From: CBDCVN01 sp965223585
GTDB taxonomy: Bacteria > Deinococcota > Deinococci > Deinococcales > Trueperaceae
Length of the DNA: 64,000 nucleotides
Assembly: GCA_965223585.1 (NCBI GenBank)
Contig: CBDCWW010000023.1
Location: forward strand, 868,001 to 932,000
Direction of reading: 5' to 3'
Shown: piece by piece, positions 26,913-34,014 of the stretch
How the letters are laid out: each line of letters begins with the position of its first letter
Position numbering within the stretch: the stretch's first letter is position 1
The notes under the pieces: model-generated
The model's input: only the letters and a program-made list of their open reading frames with translations
What the model was told of the DNA's origin: nothing
The model's database searches: none
Translations under genes and position numbers: made by a program

Positions 26913-27362
26913 ATGAACTGGTCCCGTCAACGTCTGTACGCATCTCTTCTTGCCCTTGGGGCTACCATTCTACTCTTCCGTACCCTTATGATGCTTACTC
27001 AAGGAGCACTCTCAGTGTTGGTAATTTGGGTGTCCGGGTTACTTATTCTCGAGTTAGTACTGGATGTAACAACTTTGCTGGGTGCAGTGAGGTGGTGGAT
27101 GACTTCTGCGCAAAAGGATGCAGGCTTTGCACTCCGAGCTGGCGCTGCAGCAACCATTCTACACGCTTTGCGGGTCCTGATTTTTGTGCTCGGGCGCACT
27201 GGGCCATGGATAGACTTTGATGTGAAACCAGAACATAGGGCGCTACACTCAGAACGCTGGAACTGGGGCGAGGTGTATTTTGCAGCAACTTTGTCTGTGT
27301 TGGGAGTTGTGGGTGTTATTATCATCTGGCAGTATTGGCGACGACAATCAAATAAAGATTGA
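26913..27362 (+). CDS. Small polytopic membrane protein
   Basis: 149 residues with about four hydrophobic segments and an RRQSNKD tail. Base composition is clearly richer in G+C than its neighbours, as for several cassette-like genes here. Weak ribosome site (AAAAGAGATTGGT). Family not recognised. Confidence 0.6.
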   Translation: MNWSRQRLYASLLALGATILLFRTLMMLTQGALSVLVIWVSGLLILELVLDVTTLLGAVRWWMTSAQKDAGFALRAGAAATILHALRVLIFVLGRTGPWIDFDVKPEHRALHSERWNWGEVYFAATLSVLGVVGVIIIWQYWRRQSNKD

Positions 27363-27365
27363 AAT

Positions 27366-27443
27366 ATGTCAAAATTAGTTGTAGCGGCAACTATACTCGT
27401 GAGTTCAAGCCTTTGGGCTGCAATACTAAGAAGAAGCCAATGA
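27366..27443 (+). CDS. Possible 25-residue membrane peptide
   Basis: ATG 27366 to TGA 27443 reads MSKLVVAATILVSSSLWAAI then LRRSQ: one hydrophobic helix with a positively charged tail, starting three bases after the previous stop. No Shine-Dalgarno. It may be a real micro-protein or the remnant of a signal peptide. Confidence 0.3.
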   Translation: MSKLVVAATILVSSSLWAAILRRSQ

Positions 27444-27468
27444 ATACAAGCATAAAGTTGGTTCTCTA

Positions 27469-28578
27469 ATGAAATACGTATCTCTCATTGTGAGATGGTT
27501 CTTTAGCATTATTTTTTGCTTGCTGGCCATCTCAATGATGCTAATGGGAAACTGGCTTCAAGCAATTCCTCTTTTGACCATTGTTTTACTTCTGATTCTG
27601 CCAATCAGTAAGTTGTTTAATAGGTTCGCTGGCAAATCTATTTCTTGGTGGTGGCAAATCATTTCCATTATAATCTTGCTAGCTATTTTTGTCTGGCTTG
27701 GTTCCTTTAACAAATATACATCTGCCATATACAAATCACCCGAAGTTAAGACTAGGTTGCTGGACATTTACGCCACCAAAATGGAAATGTGGCCAGTTAC
27801 TTACGAGGATGTTTATTTAAATACCGAATACGGCAAAGTTCACATTATTGTGAGTGGGCCAAAGGACGCACCACCAATAATTTTACTTCATGCATCAGGT
27901 GTGGGGAGTTGGTCATGGTTTTATAATGTAGGAGCATTAAATGAGCATTATCGGATCTATGCTATTGACACTTTAGGGGATGTTGGAAGGAGTGAATTAA
28001 ACAGTCGTGACTATTATCCTAAAGACGGTCATGCACAGGCAAAACTGTATTCAGAAATATTTGAAAAACTTGGTATTGAGAGCGCTTATGTTGTAGGGGC
28101 TTCTGAAGGTGGCTTTATTGGTACCAATCTGGCAATTTTTTCTCCCCAACGGGTAAAAAAACTGGTACTGCTTGGCCCAATGGGATATGGTGGCACTACT
28201 GAGTCAGTAATAAGAATTATAATCACTCAGTTTTTCCCCCTCAAACCAATTCAGGAGAGTACCATTTCTTGGGCGTTTGGAGATGACCCAAAGATTGTGG
28301 AAGCATTTGAAGAATGGTTTCGCTTAATGATGTCAGGGACATTTCCCCAAAAGGCACGACCCATTCAATTTACAGCTAAACAGTTACAAAGTTTGAAGGT
28401 GCCAGTGCTGTTGGTGCTTGGAGAAAAAGACAATTTAGTAGGCAGCCCGAAAAACTCTAAGACCCTTGCTCAAAATATTCCTGATGCTCGTGTTGAGGTA
28501 GTAAATACTGGGCATTTAATTGGAGCCGAACAACCAGAGCAAGTCAATACGCTCATCATTGAGTTTTTAGGTGAATAA
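27469..28578 (+). CDS. Membrane-anchored alpha/beta hydrolase
   Basis: 369 residues. Two or three N-terminal transmembrane helices (about 5-85) precede an alpha/beta-hydrolase domain (about 115-365): oxyanion region LLHASGVGSWSWFYN, nucleophile Ser in GASEGGFIG, acid in LVLGEKDN and His in VVNTGHLIGAEQP. The substrate is unknown. The membrane anchor suggests a lipid or envelope ester. No strong ribosome site is seen. Confidence 0.85.
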   Translation: MKYVSLIVRWFFSIIFCLLAISMMLMGNWLQAIPLLTIVLLLILPISKLFNRFAGKSISWWWQIISIIILLAIFVWLGSFNKYTSAIYKSPEVKTRLLDIYATKMEMWPVTYEDVYLNTEYGKVHIIVSGPKDAPPIILLHASGVGSWSWFYNVGALNEHYRIYAIDTLGDVGRSELNSRDYYPKDGHAQAKLYSEIFEKLGIESAYVVGASEGGFIGTNLAIFSPQRVKKLVLLGPMGYGGTTESVIRIIITQFFPLKPIQESTISWAFGDDPKIVEAFEEWFRLMMSGTFPQKARPIQFTAKQLQSLKVPVLLVLGEKDNLVGSPKNSKTLAQNIPDARVEVVNTGHLIGAEQPEQVNTLIIEFLGE

Positions 28579-28614
28579 CTCAAAAAATGATAACTCCCTA
28601 AGAGGAGGTTAAAA

Positions 28615-28725
28615 ATGGTCAAGACATCAGATCACAAGAAACTACTATTACTTTCAGGCTTAGCTAGGAATTTTACTAAATATTGCGAAAGGCTTCTAAA
28701 TGAAAATCAAACACTATCTTTATAA
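28615..28725 (+). CDS. 36-residue upstream ORF with perfect ribosome site
   Basis: AGAGGAGG at 28601-28608 precedes ATG 28615, which reads MVKTSDHKKLLLLSGLARNF then TKYCERLLNENQTLSL and stops at 28725, 26 bases inside the next gene. The overlap suggests translational coupling to the metallo-hydrolase at 28700, which has no Shine-Dalgarno of its own. It could alternatively be the N-terminal stub of a deleted gene. Confidence 0.45.
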   Translation: MVKTSDHKKLLLLSGLARNFTKYCERLLNENQTLSL

Positions 28726-29488
28726 CGCATTTCTAATTGAAGATGGTAAAACGAAAATTGCCATCGATCCCGGACAAAACTTTGGGCTGTTTAAGTTTAA
28801 GACCTTAATCCCTAAATTAGAATGGAATGACATTACGCATATTTTAATCACCCATGGTGATCCCGATCATCACTGGCAGTCTGATAGAGTAGCAGCTGCA
28901 TCAAAGGCTCCTGTTGTTTGTGGAAAAGAACTAGCAAGAAAAGAAGATGGTAAAATATTACTTGTAGATCCACGTGGTAGAGAATTGACCTCTTGGATCC
29001 CCTTTGAGAATGTCCATTTGCTCGATGTTGGGGATTCAGTCAAACTTGATGGTGTAGAAGTTGAAGGCATCAAATCAGTGCATGGCCCAATCATTGTACC
29101 GATTCTATGGTTCAAGCTTAAACAGCAACCCGGTCCGGGAGAGAGGGTTGGTATTGGCTCTATGGGATTTAAGATTACGATCAATGAAAAAACTATTATA
29201 AATCTTGGGGATTCACTTCTTCAGAGAGAATGGGAAGGATTAAGGCCAGATGTTCTTATGTTACCCATAGGAGGTTTGGGCAATAATACTTGGACAATGG
29301 ATGTGCCGGACGCAATCGAGGCTGTAAGAATTATATCACCAAGAAAGGTCATTCCCTGCCATTACAATGTCCCTTTTCTCTGGGTTAGGAATGCAGCCCC
29401 TGCAGATGATCAATTCTTCAAGCAGGAAGTGGAGAAACTGGGAGTTGAGTGTTGCATTATGAATCGTGGGGATGAAATCAAGGTATAG
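28700..29488 (+). CDS. MBL-fold metallo-hydrolase (UlaG-like)
   Basis: 262 residues. The metal-binding motif ITHGDPDHHW (HxxxDH form), a further His in SVHGPIIVP, an Asp in NLGDSL and the late His in PCHYNVPF are as in zinc beta-lactamase-fold hydrolases related to UlaG. The N-terminus MKIKHYLYNAFLIEDGKTKI then AIDPG is typical of this group. Likely a cytoplasmic phosphodiesterase or lactonase; substrate unknown. Confidence 0.85.
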   Translation: MKIKHYLYNAFLIEDGKTKIAIDPGQNFGLFKFKTLIPKLEWNDITHILITHGDPDHHWQSDRVAAASKAPVVCGKELARKEDGKILLVDPRGRELTSWIPFENVHLLDVGDSVKLDGVEVEGIKSVHGPIIVPILWFKLKQQPGPGERVGIGSMGFKITINEKTIINLGDSLLQREWEGLRPDVLMLPIGGLGNNTWTMDVPDAIEAVRIISPRKVIPCHYNVPFLWVRNAAPADDQFFKQEVEKLGVECCIMNRGDEIKV

Positions 29489-29872
29489 AATAGTAATGAG
29501 ATATACTTCTAACGGCTTAGTTTTGAACATTTTGCTCCTCAGCTTGGTAAACCCCTCTGCCCTTTGGACATCCCTCTAAGGGGGAGCTTAGAGGGGTAAG
29601 GCACAACTTACCCCGCAGGTAAGTGTTCTAAGAAATATCCATTTTTAACCCGTTTTCAGTATATCAGCAAAATTTGGAACCAAATTATTCTACCGTGCTT
29701 GCCTAAAAGAGTGCCCCTAGCTTTAGCTATGGGGGTGGATTTTAGGAACTTCTGCAGGAAATTTGTATGTTTTGCACGTCCTTCACCTATTGTCTAAGAT
29801 TAGGTTGTAAGGGGCTTGATAAATACACCATAATGGCATCTATAGGTTCAAGTAAATGATAAATTAGAACCT
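29489..29872. other. Non-coding stretch with competing hairpins
   Basis: No gene. CCCTCTAAG (29572-29580) pairs with CTTAGAGGG (29587-29595); GGGGTAAG (29593-29600) pairs with CTTACCCC (29607-29614). The two stems share bases, so only one can form at a time. Neither is followed by a T tract. A CCCCTAGCT hairpin follows at 29714. Before the next gene TAAATT at 29860-29865 lies seven bases from its ATG, fitting a leaderless promoter. Confidence 0.5.
29714..29734 (+). repeat. Dispersed CCCCTAGCT hairpin, copy 1
   Basis: CCCCTAGCTTTAGCTATGGG plus one G folds as CCCC-TAGCT with AGCTA-T-GGGG. The identical 21-mer recurs at 31054-31074. Such subterminal hairpins occur at the ends of IS200/IS605-type elements, but no tnpA or tnpB is present between the two copies. 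Confidence 0.6.
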
Positions 29873-30877
29873 ATGAAAAAATACTATATTTTCTTGCTGT
29901 TTATCTTTATGTGCGTTGCCTTTGGCCAAAAGGAGGAAGGCACAAAAACCCTAGTTCCTCTTGATTTAGTTGAGGAACTTATTAATCCAGATATCAAGGG
30001 GGAAAATAAAGTTCAACTTTTAGTAGGTATGTTACCTGAAGAAATCGGCTTTCTCAACTCAATAGAAACTATAGATGTTGTTGGATCAATATTAGAAGAA
30101 TATAGATATGGTGATGAGGATGACGAAGACTTGTATGCTAGTACTTCCATTACCTCAAAACTGATCCTTAATGCTGACATGAGACAAGCATACTATATAC
30201 TCCACGATGCATTCATAGATAATGGCTGGCAAAGCTCATCCTTATCCTATAAATCAAAAATGGAAGCAGAAGAATGGGGCTTTATTTTTTCTCAGTTACC
30301 TCAAAAGCTGGAAAACTACCTCGACCTTTGCAAAGAAAATTCTATGTTAGAGATTCACTTGTATGCTCGAACAGATGGCATCTTTGTCAAGACATCCTTG
30401 TTTACGGAAATATTAAATAGAAATAGAGATAATAATATTTGTAATCAAACAGAAGTTGAGAGAGTACCAATAAAGCTTGACGATAAATTAGAATCAGACT
30501 ATTCCAATCTACCAGAAATCAAACTCACTTCACCAGAAAAAAGCACTGTTTTTTTAGGGGTAAAAAACTTCCCTGCATATGGTTGGAGTGAGTATGAGGT
30601 ACTGACTAATGGTCTAAACTTACCTACTAATAAAGTTTCCAGAGCAAGTATTTCTACAACATTAGAACCTAAAGAAGTACGCAAACATTATGATCTGCAG
30701 ATGCAAGAACTGGGTTGGAAAGGTATTAGGAAAGGACAAGACGGTCCTTTAACGTGGAGTCAATGGAATTACCAAGACGAAGAGAAAAAGGAATGGGTAG
30801 CCTTAATTATTGTACTTAGCGATAATACTATTTATGAATCTCTAATGATACCTGTTCTGATGGTGTCTGAGAAATGA
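29873..30877 (+). CDS. Secreted protein of unknown function
   Basis: 334 residues, signal peptide to about 18 (CVAFGQ). No family recognised. The pattern of two similar halves with ASISTTLEPKEVRKHYDLQM and SKLILNADMRQAYYILHDAF (accumulated-signal comparisons at the membrane) suggests a repeated alpha-beta module. It lies between the two CCCCTAGCT hairpins (29714 and 31054). No Shine-Dalgarno; a -10-like TAAATT seven bases upstream suggests a leaderless message. Confidence 0.6.
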   Translation: MKKYYIFLLFIFMCVAFGQKEEGTKTLVPLDLVEELINPDIKGENKVQLLVGMLPEEIGFLNSIETIDVVGSILEEYRYGDEDDEDLYASTSITSKLILNADMRQAYYILHDAFIDNGWQSSSLSYKSKMEAEEWGFIFSQLPQKLENYLDLCKENSMLEIHLYARTDGIFVKTSLFTEILNRNRDNNICNQTEVERVPIKLDDKLESDYSNLPEIKLTSPEKSTVFLGVKNFPAYGWSEYEVLTNGLNLPTNKVSRASISTTLEPKEVRKHYDLQMQELGWKGIRKGQDGPLTWSQWNYQDEEKKEWVALIIVLSDNTIYESLMIPVLMVSEK

Positions 30878-31053
30878 GTGGCTCCGAACAAAACCATACT
30901 GAAACTACATAAAAGGTCTACAAAAACTCAGGTTTAACTTACTTTAGCCTGAATTAGTAAAGGTAATACGAAAATCAGTGCCTTTCATGTAATGATGAAG
31001 TGATAGCATTGACAGGACCAAGGTCTTGCATCTGTTGTTTGACCCCTCAGAAT

Positions 31054-31074
31054 CCCCTAGCTTTAGCTATGGGG
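31054..31074 (+). repeat. Dispersed CCCCTAGCT hairpin, copy 2
   Basis: Identical 21-mer to 29714-29734, in the same orientation, immediately upstream of the membrane protein at 31091. The pair brackets the secreted protein gene 29873-30877. Confidence 0.6.
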
Positions 31075-31090
31075 TATACATTAAGCTTTA

Positions 31091-31897
31091 TTGGACGGGT
31101 ATAATATCATCATTAACAGAAAGGTGCTGCTGAGCATAAAGCAGCAAGTAGAAGCTATGGACAAGTTGAAACTGACCCCACCTAGAACAAGAATAAAAGA
31201 GTTAATCTCTAAAGAAAGATCACAATATTGGGCTTTTATTAGTTTATCTCTTGTAGTAGCAGTACTAACAGGGGTAATGTATTTTTCTGACACAAATTCT
31301 TTTCAATCATATATTGGTAAAATCAATCCACTAGTCTTAATCTGTTCCACAATTATTTTAGGGGCTATTCTCTTATCTTTTCTCCTTTCAAAGGGCTTAT
31401 TTGTAATTTACAATAAAGGGAATTTCAAGGGACTGTTTTTATCAGCTAGTATAGCAACGCTTTTTGCATTTGTGATTATCGTAGTTGACCTTATAGTTGT
31501 TTTCCCCGATGACTTAAACGTTTTGTTTCCAAAATCGCTGTTGTTTTACCCTGCTATTGGATATGTTGCTGAGATTTTTTTTCATGTATTGCCCCTTTCC
31601 TTACTTTTTTTCTTTTTGACTGCACTTTTCAAGAAAATAAGCCATGAAAAAATTATCTGGGTTATGATCTTAATTGTTTCATTATTAGAGCCTATTTATC
31701 AGACTGTTAGTGGTTTTTCGGAACCATACCCCCTATGGACTATTACCTATGTTGGAGTGCATGTATTTTTATTCAATCTATTCCAATTAATAATTTTTAA
31801 GCGCTATGATTTTATCTCAATGTATGCATTTCGTTTGGTGTACTACTTGCTTTGGCATATTGCATGGGGCTATATACGTTTAGGATTGCTTTTTTAA
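31091..31897 (+). CDS. Polytopic membrane protein (possible CPBP-like)
   Basis: Up to 268 residues from TTG 31091; ATG 31157 is an alternative and neither has a clear ribosome site. A soluble N-terminus (LTPPRTRIKELISKERSQYW) is followed by about seven hydrophobic segments. The late EPIYQT and RLVYYLLWHIAWGYIRL segments recall the ABI/CPBP membrane protease fold but the EExxxR motif is not obvious, so the call is tentative. The hairpin repeat at 31054 may have replaced the original promoter. Confidence 0.55.
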   Translation: MDGYNIIINRKVLLSIKQQVEAMDKLKLTPPRTRIKELISKERSQYWAFISLSLVVAVLTGVMYFSDTNSFQSYIGKINPLVLICSTIILGAILLSFLLSKGLFVIYNKGNFKGLFLSASIATLFAFVIIVVDLIVVFPDDLNVLFPKSLLFYPAIGYVAEIFFHVLPLSLLFFFLTALFKKISHEKIIWVMILIVSLLEPIYQTVSGFSEPYPLWTITYVGVHVFLFNLFQLIIFKRYDFISMYAFRLVYYLLWHIAWGYIRLGLLF

Positions 31898-32079
31898 TTT
31901 AAGAATTCACTGACTTACCTATTGAGATTTTACAAGCAGGTGTTGGGCTCAACAATTCAAATTCGAGAAAAGGACTTGAAAAATGCTTCAAACTAAACTT
32001 TTAAACTTTGTCAACGACACAGGGCTTTATCATCGTGCAATTAGACACTCAGCTAAACCTAGGACAGAAGGTGTCAAGT

Positions 32080-32772
32080 ATGCCTAAACATTTGGAGCAA
32101 CACTATGCAGAACGAATTGGCTGGTTAAGGGCAGCAGTGCTGGGTGCGAACGATGGAATCGTTTCAACAGCAAGTTTGGTGGTGGGAGTAGCATCTGCGA
32201 GTGCAGTGCGGGGTGATGTGCTGATTGCTGGAGTTGCAGGCCTAGTGGCAGGTGCGATGTCAATGGCTGCAGGCGAATATGTGTCAGTGAGTTCTCAAGG
32301 GGATACTGAGAAAGCTGACCTAGCACGTGAGCGCCTTGAACTCGAGAACGACGAAGAGTTCGAGCGTAAAGAACTTGCAGATATATATGTAAACAGAGGG
32401 CTCGAGCCCTTGCTTGCACAGCAAGTTGCCGATCAGCTTATGGCGCACGATGCCTTGTCAGCCCATGCTCGTGATGAACTAGGGCTCTCCGAAATACACA
32501 CTGCTCGCCCTATTCAAGCAGCACTGGCATCTGCCTCTACATTTGCTGTGGGAGCAGCCTTACCGCTACTCATTGCCTTGTTTAGTCCATTGGCGTACCT
32601 AATTCCAACTGTGGCGGGAGGCTCTCTTTTGTTCTTGGGTTTAATGGGAGGGCTGGCTGCACGTGCAGGGGGTGCAAATGTTGCCATTGGCATTGGTCGT
32701 GTGACATTTTGGGGAGCTTTAGCAATGGCAGTTACAGCAGCCATCGGTGCAATCTTTGGCACTGTTGTATAA
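32080..32772 (+). CDS. VIT1/CCC1-family iron/manganese transporter
   Basis: About 230 residues from ATG 32080 (AGAAGG seven bases before); an in-frame TTG at 32008 would add an unlikely tail. Family features: RIGWLRAAVLGANDGIVSTASLVVGVA in helix 1, GLVAGAMSMAAGEYVSVSSQ in helix 2, a cytoplasmic helical metal-binding stretch (about 85-150; ERLELENDEEFERKELADIY) and three C-terminal helices. These transporters export or sequester Fe2+ and Mn2+. The gene is markedly G+C richer than its surroundings, suggesting acquisition. Confidence 0.9.
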   Translation: MPKHLEQHYAERIGWLRAAVLGANDGIVSTASLVVGVASASAVRGDVLIAGVAGLVAGAMSMAAGEYVSVSSQGDTEKADLARERLELENDEEFERKELADIYVNRGLEPLLAQQVADQLMAHDALSAHARDELGLSEIHTARPIQAALASASTFAVGAALPLLIALFSPLAYLIPTVAGGSLLFLGLMGGLAARAGGANVAIGIGRVTFWGALAMAVTAAIGAIFGTVV

Positions 32773-32951
32773 GAAGTAGATTCTTTTGGAGGCTCTAATG
32801 TTTTTCTCTATCGGGAAACTAGAAACTAGTTATCAATTCTTTGTTCGTTACAGAAGCGTTGGTAATGTTGGTGAAGCTAGCAGCAGAAAGGGAGCCTTGA
32901 AATTGATCTTTGAAATAATTAAGGAGTCTGTCCCTTAACAAAATATAGGTC

Positions 32952-32991
32952 GCTCTTACCTATGCGACGACACCGGGGGAACGGTAAGAGC
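32952..32991. other. Hairpin in the gene-free region
   Basis: GCTCTTACC (32952-32960) pairs perfectly with GGTAAGAGC (32983-32991). It is the first of several structures in the 1.2-kb gene-free stretch 32773-34014. No T tract follows, so it is not a standard terminator. Confidence 0.5.
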
Positions 32992-33035
32992 AACCTAAAA
33001 AGGTACACTAAATTCTAAAAAACCGTAGCACTCGT

Positions 33036-33101
33036 TTGTAACTAAGTTGTAAGAATCTTGTAAGAACTTTGTAAGAATCTTGTAAGAGTTTCGTAACCAA
33101 T
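33036..33101. repeat. Six tandem 11-bp units, TTGTAA type
   Basis: Consecutive units: TTGTAACTAAG, TTGTAAGAATC, TTGTAAGAACT, TTGTAAGAATC, TTGTAAGAGTT, TCGTAACCAAT, then CCATTTGTGCCTTA. The same flanks enclose only two units (TTGTAACTGAT, TCGTAACTAAC) at 33222-33243. The 11-bp period places every unit on one face of DNA, as in PhoB/OmpR-type binding arrays. Confidence 0.75.
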
Positions 33102-33133
33102 CCATTTGTGCCTTAGTGCAAAGCAAAAGAATA

Positions 33134-33183
33134 GGACACCCTTACGGTGTATACATCATATGAGCGATGTAGTAAGGGCGTCC
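33134..33183. other. Long imperfect hairpin
   Basis: GGACACCCTTAC at 33134-33145 pairs with GTAAGGGCGTCC ending at 33183 with one mismatch, and an inner TACATC/GATGTA helix extends it. It lies between the two TTGTAA repeat arrays. Could be a small RNA or the remnant of a palindromic mobile element. Confidence 0.5.
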
Positions 33184-33221
33184 TGATGAAACATATAGAT
33201 ATCTATAAACATAGCGCTCGT

Positions 33222-33243
33222 TTGTAACTGATTCGTAACTAAC
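33222..33243. repeat. Two-unit copy of the TTGTAA array
   Basis: TTGTAACTGAT and TCGTAACTAAC, flanked by GCGCTCGT on the left and CCATTTGTGCCTTA on the right, the same flanks as the six-unit array at 33036. Confidence 0.65.
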
Positions 33244-33318
33244 CCATTTGTGCCTTACCATAAGGCATGTGATCTTTGACAATTGAATAGCCCATTATTC
33301 ACCACTAGCTGAAGGCTT

Positions 33319-33435
33319 TTGTTAGTAGGTATTGGTGCTGGTTTTGGGCAGAATTTTAGCTTAGCTACTTATACTGGTACATTTAGTAGCTTTATAAACG
33401 CTTGGGCTTCTTTTAATCCCAAAGCAAAACTTTGA
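33319..33435 (+). pseudogene. Short open frame, probable gene remnant
   Basis: From TTG 33319 the frame reads LLVGIGAGFGQNFSLATYTG then TFSSFINAWASFNPKAKL and stops at 33435. A glycine-rich hydrophobic start preceded by an in-frame stop and no ribosome site suggests the C-terminal remnant of a lost gene; family not identified. Confidence 0.3.
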
Positions 33436-33490
33436 AACGCTTACCAGCACAGCACTAAACAGTGCTATTTTTTGACCTTCAACAAAACAA

Positions 33491-33530
33491 AAACACCCTT
33501 AATACGACACACAAAGTATTAAGGGTGTTT
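33491..33530 (-). terminator. Strong 15-bp perfect hairpin, terminator-like
   Basis: AAACACCCTTAATAC (33491-33505) and GTATTAAGGGTGTTT (33516-33530) form a perfect 15-bp stem with a ten-base loop. On the minus strand it is followed by TTTTGTTTTGTT, fitting an intrinsic terminator for leftward transcription; on the plus strand AAAAATC follows. No leftward gene is recognised directly upstream of it. Confidence 0.6.
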
Positions 33531-33829
33531 AAAAATCAGACACCCTCATACAGTATAGTTAACAATGGGCGTCTTAAAAGAAAGTTTTGCATGGATAAGT
33601 TACTGAAACATGTGACACACTTGAGAATATAACAGTGAGTAATTTTACTTCGGATAGTCAGAAAGAGATATCCTTCTCTAGGAAGGAATTTATGAAAAAG
33701 AAGACCTCGAGCGAGCAAGAGAAAGGAAATTATGAGTTTAGAGTTTGCCTAAAAGAATCAGAAAGTTCAGATCCTTAATGCATTGAACAAGGAACTAGGA
33801 CACTTATCAAGACTTGGCTACAGTATTAT

Positions 33830-33905
33830 GCATTTTGTAAGTTATAAATTGAGCAATTTTACATCTCATAATGTACGCAAGATTATTCCAGAACAAGTCT
33901 ATTAA
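33830..33905. repeat. Dispersed AT-rich repeat R2, copy 1
   Basis: About 76 bp (GCATTTTG ... AAATTGAGCAATTTTACAT ... ATAATGTACGC ... GAACAAGTCTATTAA) that aligns with 44424-44499 at roughly 70 % by eye. Possibly remnants of the same mobile element end. Confidence 0.5.
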
Positions 33906-34014
33906 AGATACTCTTACCCTCAAAAACTTCTCATATGCTACTCTATATAAATACACATTCATCCTAGCTCCTTAGTATGCTTATGCATTACAGAGCCAAG
34001 AGAATGAGGCAACC

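Noticed and set aside
26671..26916. Open frames between the two membrane protein genes
   Set aside because: Both strands show short frames of unnatural composition without ribosome sites; the region has possible half attC cores instead.
29489..31074. A complete IS200/IS605 element between the CCCCTAGCT hairpins
   Set aside because: No TnpA or TnpB reading frame is present; the gene between is a secreted protein without transposase motifs.
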